From contig NZ_CAMHSK010000017.1 of assembly GCF_946187725.1 (NCBI RefSeq), forward strand, positions 1 to 56,177: a stretch of DNA of 56,177 bases, read 5' to 3'. Both the position numbers and the translations under genes were made by a program. This stretch comes from an uncultured Treponema sp. Lineage in GTDB: Bacteria; Spirochaetota; Spirochaetia; Treponematales; Treponemataceae. Shown here in pieces: positions 50,377-56,177 of this stretch (its first letter is position 1; each line of letters starts with the position of its first letter). Below the pieces are notes generated by a model that was not told the origin of the DNA, ran no database searches, and worked only from the letters and a program-made list of their open reading frames with translations.

Positions 50377-50473
50377 GCAAGGGATTGTAGTGGTGTGCAA
50401 GGCACATTGCGAAGCAACGGAGCGATAGCGGAGCCACGAAAAGCCCGACCGCAGCGAAGCGGCGGATGCGCCC
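50374..50473. repeat. GC-rich palindromic repeat element (copy 3)
   Basis: Begins GCAAGGG (50377-50383), contains GGAGCGATAGCGGA (50419-50432) and AAGCCCGACC (50441-50450), matching blocks of copy 1 in the same order. Lies between the terminator and the groES stop codon, so it is in the 3' untranslated region of groES. Confidence 0.65.
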
Positions 50474-50746
50474 TTATTCTACGATTGCGATGATGTCTGA
50501 ATTCTTTACGATGAGATAGTCTTCACCGTCTATTTTTACCTGAACTCCGGCATATTTGTCATACATAACGCGGTCGCCGACTTTAACGGTAATCGGGTCT
50601 TTTTCTGTTCCCGGACCGACGGCTTCAACGCTTGCAGTCTGTGTTTTTTCTTGTGCAGTTTCTGGAATGATGATTCCTGAAGCGGTTTTTGTTTCGGCCT
50701 TTTCCTGTTTGAGAAGAACACGGTCAGCTAATGGTTTGAGTTTCAT
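50474..50746 (-). CDS. groES: Co-chaperonin GroES
   Basis: 90 residues as usual. MKLKPLADRVLLKQEKAETKTASGIIIPETAQEK has the conserved start and mobile loop that docks on GroEL, and VKVGDRVMYDKYAGVQVKIDGEDYLIVKNSDIIAIVE is the typical C-terminus. Start at ATG 50746 with GGAGG; the frame extends 11 codons further without reason. No groEL is adjacent, which is usual in treponemes as I recall. Upstream, TTGCCG and TATTTT at 17 bp on this strand is a candidate promoter; no CIRCE element was seen. Confidence 0.96.
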   Translation of the reverse strand: MKLKPLADRVLLKQEKAETKTASGIIIPETAQEKTQTASVEAVGPGTEKDPITVKVGDRVMYDKYAGVQVKIDGEDYLIVKNSDIIAIVE

Positions 50747-50937
50747 ATATTTCCTCCAAAAAAAATACTTTTTACTCATATTAAAATAGTAAATTTTTTG
50801 ATTAACGGCAAGATTTTTTTTAATTATTGAAAATAATCGTTTTTGTCCAAAATATGTACGAATGTGCCTTATATTTTTCGTTTGAAAATTTGGTGAGGTG
50901 TGGTATAATTATTTTCAAATAAATACCGAGGGTTCCC

Positions 50938-51699
50938 ATGAAACGAAGTGTTCTATTTATAAGTGAAGCTCAAAATTTTTTAGTCACTGCGATGATTAAA
51001 GCTCTCAAGGAAGCTCGTTTTGAAGTTTCTACTGCAGAGCCTGACATGGTTGAAATCTCTCTCATTCAGAATATCCCTGATATTTATCTTGTTTACCTTG
51101 AAGGCGATTTAAATAAATTTAACGGCACCTTAAAATATCTTAAAAAACTCGTAACAGAAGAAGGTCATGACCGCATTCTTTATCTAATCGGAAACCCAAT
51201 GGAAATTGAAGCGGCTTATGATGTTTATCCGCGTTCACTTGTTTCTGCTGCGTTCAGCCGTCCTGTAAACATTCAGGATGTCATTAAAAAGCTCAATATG
51301 CTCATCACAAGTGAAGCTGGCAGCACTCCAGGTCGTAAAAAAATCCTTGTTGTAGACGATGACGGCGTTATGCTTCGTACAATGAAGACCTGGCTTTCTC
51401 GTAAATACGAAGTCTATATGTCAAATTCGGGCCTAAATGCACTTCAGTTCCTGGGGTCAAATCATGTTGATCTCATTCTTCTTGATTATGAAATGCCTGT
51501 TGCTTCGGGGCTTCAGATTTTTGAAATGTTAAAGCATGATACGAATCTCTGTCATATTCCTGTGATTTTCCTTACTTCAAAAGACGACAAAGATACTGTC
51601 ATGAAAGTTCTTGCGGCTGGTCCTGAAAAATACATGCTTAAATCTGCTGAACCTGAGCTGCTTTTGAAGACTGTTGACGACTTCTTCAAAGGAAAGTAA
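50938..51699 (+). CDS. Tandem receiver-domain response regulator
   Basis: 253 residues in two receiver-like domains. Residues 1-~120 (SVLFISEAQNFLVTAMIKALKEARFEVSTAE) have the receiver fold but lack the acidic pocket and the clear phospho-acceptor Asp. Residues ~135-253 are a complete receiver: ILVVDDDGVMLRTM (acidic pocket), LILLDYEMPVASGLQIF (phospho-acceptor Asp), VIFLTSKDD (Thr/Ser) and YMLKSAEPE (Lys). There is no output domain, so it probably relays phosphate or binds partners. TTGAAA/TATAAT (50882-50909) and GAGGG before ATG. The hybrid kinase begins ~120 bases downstream and is its likely partner. Confidence 0.88.
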   Translation: MKRSVLFISEAQNFLVTAMIKALKEARFEVSTAEPDMVEISLIQNIPDIYLVYLEGDLNKFNGTLKYLKKLVTEEGHDRILYLIGNPMEIEAAYDVYPRSLVSAAFSRPVNIQDVIKKLNMLITSEAGSTPGRKKILVVDDDGVMLRTMKTWLSRKYEVYMSNSGLNALQFLGSNHVDLILLDYEMPVASGLQIFEMLKHDTNLCHIPVIFLTSKDDKDTVMKVLAAGPEKYMLKSAEPELLLKTVDDFFKGK

Positions 51700-51822
51700 A
51701 AGTCTTTTTTGCTTCAGATGTCAGTTTTTTGATATGCTTTAGGAAAGGGGTGCACTTATACAAAAACTGACATGTTCGGCTGGCTTTTGGAACTCTTTCA
51801 TTCTTTTTATCCGGAGAAAAAT

Positions 51823-54735
51823 ATGGAAGAAAATAAATATGATTCGTATTTTTTAGTTCGGAAGAAAGTTTTCCGGCTTACAATCCCGCTCACAACGATA
51901 ATTTGTCTTATTCTTTTATTGATAATTGAACATATCGGTAAGGCTGTTGGATTCGAACTTTCGTTTAACGGCTGGATTGCCTTTAAATCCCGAATTTATC
52001 TTGAAATCATACCTGTCATGCTGCTTACAACTCTTTCAGGGTATACGGCGGGTTCATTTGTTGTCCTTCTGTTTTTCTCGATTGAGACGATTGCATCCCA
52101 TGCTTTCCCATATCATTCTTTTGTCCTGCTCATGGCCTCTCTGGTTGCGAATATTCCTGCCCTTCGTATCTGGTACAAATCCGTTTTCAGAACCTTCCAG
52201 GCGGTTTTTCTTTTTGCCTTTATTCTTGGAAACGGCTGGAACATTCTCATAATGATTCTTGAAGGCCGTGAAATCTTTATGGAGGCGCAGGTCTTTCTTT
52301 TCATTCTGGCTGTCGTTCCTTCTGCAATTGTCTGTGCTCTCTGCTATCTTTACTATAATTGCATCCCTGAGAATATAAAAAATCTTTTTTTGGGCAGCAC
52401 CTACGATTCAGATGAAATAATGTTTTTAAAGGCTGCTTTTGCTAGACAAAAAGGCCGTAGAATTCGAGCAAAACTTGCCAATCTCATTATCGCTGAATGT
52501 GCGGTTCTTCTTATTGCCGGATTTGGTTTTGCGAACGCACTTCTTGAGCAGTTCAGAAATGTCACTCAATGGCAGCAGGTTGTTTTTGCAACGCGTCTTG
52601 TCATTCTGATGATGATTGTATCGGTTCCGGCAATTCTTTTTGCGTTTTCTTACACGAATGTTTCAATCACGCGCCCGCTTCAACTTTTGACAAAGGCAGT
52701 AGAAGACAGCAATGTCTGCAATCTCACTGAGCATACGAGAGATGTTCCCCGAATCGACATAAAATCGCTGAATATAAAATCTAAAGACGAAATCGAAATC
52801 TTGTATCGCACGATTCTTGAAATGCTCTCCACCACAGAAAGCTATATTAAGAATCTTGAACGCTCTCAGCTTTTGGAAACGCAGCTGGCAACGGCAAAAG
52901 CGGCAAATAAAGCGAAAACTGAATTCCTGTCAAATATGTCGCATGAAATCCGTACGCCAATTAATGCTGTTCTGGGCTTGAACGAAATGATAATCCGCGA
53001 AAGCAAGGACAAAGCAATCACAAAATATGCGAAAGATATTGAAACTGCTGGCAAGGGCCTTTTGAGCATCGTAAATGATATTCTTGATTTCTCTAAAATC
53101 GAAGCAGGAAAACTTGAAGTTATTCCGACAAATTACGATTTGAGCTCTTCAATCAATGATTTAATCAACATGATTTCCAAGAGGGCAGAAGATAAAAACA
53201 TCAAGTTCAACATAGATGTAGAATCCGACATGCCGCACCTTCTTTATGGCGATGATGTCCGAATCAAGCAGTGTATCGTCAACATACTTACAAATGCGGT
53301 CAAATATACGAACAAAGGTTCCGTCACGCTTTCTGTTTCTGGTAAAAAGGTTGATTATTCCCATGTGATGCTTACGGTTCATGTTGTGGATACGGGAATC
53401 GGCATTAAGGACAAGGACATTCCGAAGCTCTTTACGGCATTTCAGCGAATCGAAGAAGAGCGGAACCGTACGATTGAAGGTACTGGCTTGGGCTTGAACA
53501 TCGTTCAGAGTCTTCTTACGCTTATGAATTCCCGCCTTGAAGTAGAAAGCGTTTATGGAAAAGGTTCTGATTTCCATTTTTCTGTGCTGCAGGGCGTTAT
53601 CGACTGGAAGCCGATTGGTGATTTCAAAGAGACTTACAATCAGACTGTCAAAAAATCTACTGGTTATCATGAACTTTTCAAGGCACCGAATGCAAAGATT
53701 CTTGTTGTTGACGATACCGAGTTGAATCTTACTGTAGTGAAAGGGTTGCTCAAACAGACCGAAATTCAGGTTGATACGGTCATCAGCGGATATGATGCAA
53801 TTGATGTCATTCAGAAAGAACATTACGATATTATCTTCCTTGATCACCGTATGCCAGGGATGGACGGCATTCAGACTTTCAAAAAAATGCTTACCCTTAA
53901 AAACAACAAAAGTAAAAATGTGCCGGTGATTGCACTTACGGCAAACGCGGTTTCCGGTGCAAAAGAAATGTTCCTGACCACAGGCTTTACTGATTACATG
54001 ACAAAGCCGATCGAAGGCAAAAAACTCGAAGAACTCATTTTGCAGTATTTACCAGAAGAGCTTGTTGAGCATATAGATTCTTCGGCTGCTGATATTGAAG
54101 AAATCGCGGTTCTTGATGAAAATGGCGAGGTCGTCGAAACAGGCCCAGTCTTTGAAAATGAGAATATCTCAAAACTTACAGGAATTTCGCTTGATGATGC
54201 CTTGAAGTATACTGGCGGCGAGGATGTGCTTGTTCAGACCTTAAAAGAATTCTACAAGGTCATCGATAAAAAATCTCAGGAAATCGAGCAATTTGTTGCT
54301 GATAAAGACTGGCGGAATTATACGATTCTTGTTCATGCGCTCAAAAGTTCTGCACGCCTGATTGGTGCGGCCGGGCTTTCCGAGGATGCGAAATATCTTG
54401 AAAAGTGCGGTGATGATGAAAATGAGGCCGAGATTGTTGCAAAAACCCCTGACCTCTTGAAGCTTTATCGTTCTTATAAAGAGCATCTTGCGCCACTGTG
54501 TGCCGAAGAAACTGATGATTCCGGCAAAGAAGAAATGTCTTTGGAGCAATATTTGGAAGCCGTCTCAAATATCGGTGAATGTGCTGCGGCTTATGATTAC
54601 GACACAGCCGATCAGATTATCGCGATGATGAAAGATTACAAACTCCCCGCAGAAAAAAAGCAGCATTTCCAGGATTTGTGCGATGCAGTGAGCGCGGTAA
54701 ATCAAGAGCAAATCATAAATCTTACAAAAGTATAA
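51823..54735 (+). CDS. Hybrid sensor histidine kinase with receiver and Hpt domains
   Basis: 970 residues. N-terminal membrane domain with about seven to eight helices (residues ~15-300), followed by a HAMP-like linker. HisKA domain with the phospho-accepting His (FLSNMSHEIRTPINAVLGLNEMI). ATPase domain: N-box region IVNILTNAVKYTNKGSV, VDTGIGIKDKDI, GTGLGLNIVQSLLTLMNS. Receiver domain with Asp in IIFLDHRMPGMDGIQTF. Hpt domain with His in ILVHALKSSARLIGAAGL. This set forms a full four-step phosphorelay in one chain. GGAG six bases before ATG 51823 supports this start; ATG 51772 in frame adds 17 residues and is an alternative. The final ~50 residues are an extra helical tail. Confidence 0.92.
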   Translation: MEENKYDSYFLVRKKVFRLTIPLTTIICLILLLIIEHIGKAVGFELSFNGWIAFKSRIYLEIIPVMLLTTLSGYTAGSFVVLLFFSIETIASHAFPYHSFVLLMASLVANIPALRIWYKSVFRTFQAVFLFAFILGNGWNILIMILEGREIFMEAQVFLFILAVVPSAIVCALCYLYYNCIPENIKNLFLGSTYDSDEIMFLKAAFARQKGRRIRAKLANLIIAECAVLLIAGFGFANALLEQFRNVTQWQQVVFATRLVILMMIVSVPAILFAFSYTNVSITRPLQLLTKAVEDSNVCNLTEHTRDVPRIDIKSLNIKSKDEIEILYRTILEMLSTTESYIKNLERSQLLETQLATAKAANKAKTEFLSNMSHEIRTPINAVLGLNEMIIRESKDKAITKYAKDIETAGKGLLSIVNDILDFSKIEAGKLEVIPTNYDLSSSINDLINMISKRAEDKNIKFNIDVESDMPHLLYGDDVRIKQCIVNILTNAVKYTNKGSVTLSVSGKKVDYSHVMLTVHVVDTGIGIKDKDIPKLFTAFQRIEEERNRTIEGTGLGLNIVQSLLTLMNSRLEVESVYGKGSDFHFSVLQGVIDWKPIGDFKETYNQTVKKSTGYHELFKAPNAKILVVDDTELNLTVVKGLLKQTEIQVDTVISGYDAIDVIQKEHYDIIFLDHRMPGMDGIQTFKKMLTLKNNKSKNVPVIALTANAVSGAKEMFLTTGFTDYMTKPIEGKKLEELILQYLPEELVEHIDSSAADIEEIAVLDENGEVVETGPVFENENISKLTGISLDDALKYTGGEDVLVQTLKEFYKVIDKKSQEIEQFVADKDWRNYTILVHALKSSARLIGAAGLSEDAKYLEKCGDDENEAEIVAKTPDLLKLYRSYKEHLAPLCAEETDDSGKEEMSLEQYLEAVSNIGECAAAYDYDTADQIIAMMKDYKLPAEKKQHFQDLCDAVSAVNQEQIINLTKV

Positions 54736-54785
54736 AAATACTCTCTGTGTACTCCTTAGCTCTGTGAGGAATTTCTTTTTTATGT

Positions 54786-54809
54786 TACAATAGCTGTATG
54801 GCAGATTAT
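54786..54809 (+). promoter_or_regulatory. Ancestral dnaE promoter and displaced start codon
   Basis: TACAAT (54786-54791) ends six bases before ATG 54798 (ATGGCAGATTAT, coding MADY). The same 12 bases, apart from two silent changes, recur at the real dnaE start, 54916-54927. The first ATG opens an out-of-frame ORF of 56 codons ending at 54968, overlapping the dnaE start. Confidence 0.6.
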
Positions 54810-54915
54810 GTCGTTCGCTCCGCCATCCATGGCTACGCGAACTTACAAGTTTTTTTCAAAAACTTGCGGATTTCATTTGCTCAGGAGGCAGCGGCATCCA
54901 TGCCGCTAATTTTCG
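54810..54915. repeat. Palindromic repeat insertion at the dnaE start
   Basis: Three perfect hairpins: GCCAT-CC-ATGGC (54822-54833), CAAGTTTTT-TTC-AAAAACTTG (54846-54866) and GCGGCAT-CC-ATGCCGC (54891-54906). The element is flanked by 12-base direct repeats (54798-54809 and 54916-54927) that look like a target duplication. Confidence 0.65.
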
Positions 54916-56177
54916 ATGGCAGACTACCATGTATTCGACCCGGCTCCAGAGGGCACGCCGGTTGCTAATTTTGTTCATCTTCATGTTCATTCTGATTATT
55001 CTTTGCTTGATTCCTGCGCCAAGCTTGATGATTTGGTCGCCAAGGCCAAGCGGCTCAACATGCCAGCCCTCGCACTCACTGACCACGGAAACATGTTCGG
55101 TGCGCTCAACTTTGAGCATCTCTGCCATGTAAACGGAATCAACCCGATTGTCGGTGAAGAATTTTATGTTGCTTTCGGCTCTCATTTAGAGAAAAATTCG
55201 GTTCCTTATTCACGAAAGGGCGAAGACGGAGACCGCCAGGCACGCTACTTCCACTTGATTCTTCTTTGCGAAAATGAAATCGGCTATAAAAACATGAGCT
55301 GGCTCTCTTCAATTGCTTACACCGAAGGAACCTGGTACAAGCCGCGAATCGACTTTGAACTTCTTGAAAAATATCATGAAGGCCTGATTTGCTGCTCGGC
55401 TTGTATCGCGGGCGAACTTCCGCAGCTTTTGCTTGCAAACAAGGACGAAGAAGCAAAAGAACTTGCATTAAAGTACAAAAATCTTTTTGGTCCTGACCAT
55501 TATTACATCGAATTGCAGGATCACGGCCTTGAAGACCAGAAAATCGTCAATAAAAAGTTGATTGCACTGGCACACGAACTTGATATTCCGCTTGTCGTTA
55601 CGAACGATATTCACTACATCGAAAAAGAAGACTGGGAAGCTCAGGATTGTCTGCGCTGTATCGGCTTCAAAAAGAACATGAACGAGCCGCATCAGACAAT
55701 GGGCGGTGACAAACACGAGTGGTATTTTAAAACTGAAGAAGAAATGCGGCTTTTGTTCCCGGACTGTCCCGAAGCTTACGACAACACAATCAAGATTGCC
55801 AATATGTGCAACCTTACTATTCATCAGTACAAAACGATGGAGCTCAAAGGCACGCTTCCGCGATTTGCTTTGCCAGAAGAATTCCAGACTCACGGCGAAG
55901 ATTATGCGAAAAACCAGGACGACTACATGCGCCACCTTGTCGAAAAAGGCTTGCGTATGCGTTACAAGGAAATTACGCCGCAAATCCGCCAGCGATGCGA
56001 ATACGAAATGGCAATCATCTTGAAGATGGGCTTTTCGGGCTACTTCCTTATCGTTTGGGAATTCATCAACTGGTCAAAATCTACCTATGATAATGTAAAC
56101 AACCGACCAAAGCCTTACATGCCGATAGGCCCTGGCCGAGGTTCGGGTGCGGGTTCGCTCGTTGCCTACTGTCTTAC
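54916..56177 (+). CDS. dnaE: DNA polymerase III alpha subunit (5' part, runs off the window)
   Basis: Replicative polymerase; 420 residues visible, ~1150 expected. N-terminal PHP domain: [65 protein letters not shown] and [23 protein letters not shown]. The palm domain begins with [18 protein letters not shown] at the window end. An in-frame TAA at 54907 means ATG 54916 is the only possible start ([19 protein letters not shown]). It lacks a Shine-Dalgarno and a promoter at leaderless distance because a 118-bp repeat insertion separates it from the ancestral promoter and start. Translation may now depend on the upstream ORF. Confidence 0.95.
   Translation, partial: MADYHVFDPAPEGTPVANFVHLHVHSDYSLLDSCAKLDDLVAKAKRLNMPALALTDHGNMFGALNFEHLCHVNGINPIVGEEFYVAFGSHLEKNSVPYSRKGEDGDRQARYFHLILLCENEIGYKNMSWLSSIAYTEGTWYKPRIDFELLEKYHEGLICCSACIAGELPQLLLANKDEEAKELALKYKNLFGPDHYYIELQDHGLEDQKIVNKKLIALAHELDIPLVVTNDIHYIEKEDWEAQDCLRCIGFKKNMNEPHQTMGGDKHEWYFKTEEEMRLLFPDCPEAYDNTIKIANMCNLTIHQYKTMELKGTLPRFALPEEFQTHGEDYAKNQDDYMRHLVEKGLRMRYKEITPQIRQRCEYEMAIILKMGFSGYFLIVWEFINWSKSTYDNVNNRPKPYMPIGPGRGSGAGSLVAYCL

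Noticed and set aside
1..56177. tRNA genes and CRISPR arrays
   Set aside because: No GGTTCGANTCC-like arm in a cloverleaf context and no regularly spaced direct repeats of 24-40 bases were noticed in the intergenic regions.

Overview
The window looks like a chromosomal segment of a Treponema (Spirochaetota), probably a host-associated anaerobe. The base composition is moderately low in GC. Gene content includes many lipoproteins with short treponemal lipoboxes, an LPP20-family lipoprotein, stand-alone groES, a 608-residue AlaRS without the C-terminal domain, type III glutamine synthetase, a Pta-adjacent conserved protein of unknown function, and a lipoprotein-ybaB-recR group near dnaX. This is inferred from protein families and layout; no ribosomal RNA or tRNA gene was seen.

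Layout. 1-5.1 kb: small unknown protein, FAD-dependent oxidoreductase, membrane protein with a hydrolase-like fold, NIF3-like protein, lspA and a small membrane protein. 5.1-8 kb: pta and a conserved protein. 8-13.3 kb: birA, then fmt, a PASTA protein and a Na/Pi symporter, then a DtxR-like regulator. 13.3-22.4 kb: exported flavoprotein reductase, dnaX, trpB without trpA, zinc-ribbon membrane protein, recR, ybaB, a thioredoxin-like lipoprotein, and a primary-type sigma factor behind a textbook sigma-54 promoter. 22.5-24.8 kb: glnN with a leader holding two intrinsic terminators. 24.9-28.7 kb: a decayed accessory stretch with a frameshifted lipoprotein, a lone RelB/DinJ antitoxin, a lipoprotein, a DUF4160 pair, and a histidine kinase/response regulator pair that are both broken. 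28.7-38.9 kb: a large TPR-GGDEF protein, carA, a half-length carB, a GAF-GGDEF protein and an OmpA-like envelope protein. 38.9-44.8 kb: a five-gene minus-strand operon of exported proteins (two small lipoproteins, an ankyrin protein, a SUMF1-like lipoprotein, LPP20) with a divergent XRE regulator. 44.9-50.8 kb: alaS, SurA-like chaperone, nusB, TPR lipoprotein, groES. 50.9-56.2 kb: tandem receiver protein, hybrid histidine kinase, and the start of dnaE, which runs off the window.

Regulation is the most striking part. (1) Several genes have a -35/-10 promoter with exact 17-bp spacing whose -10 lies only 7-11 bases before the start codon, so their mRNAs should be leaderless (birA, dnaX, alaS, both GGDEF genes, the OmpA-like gene; fmt and originally dnaE on -10 evidence alone). 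(2) A sigma-54 promoter drives a sigma-70-type factor, an arrangement like the RpoN-RpoS cascade of Borrelia. (3) glnN, carA and carB, all tied to glutamine nitrogen, each have a strong hairpin with a T-run between promoter and start codon, which suggests attenuation. (4) Short GC-rich palindromic repeats sit between genes, inside carA in frame, and at the dnaE start, where one has duplicated the start codon and displaced it from its promoter.
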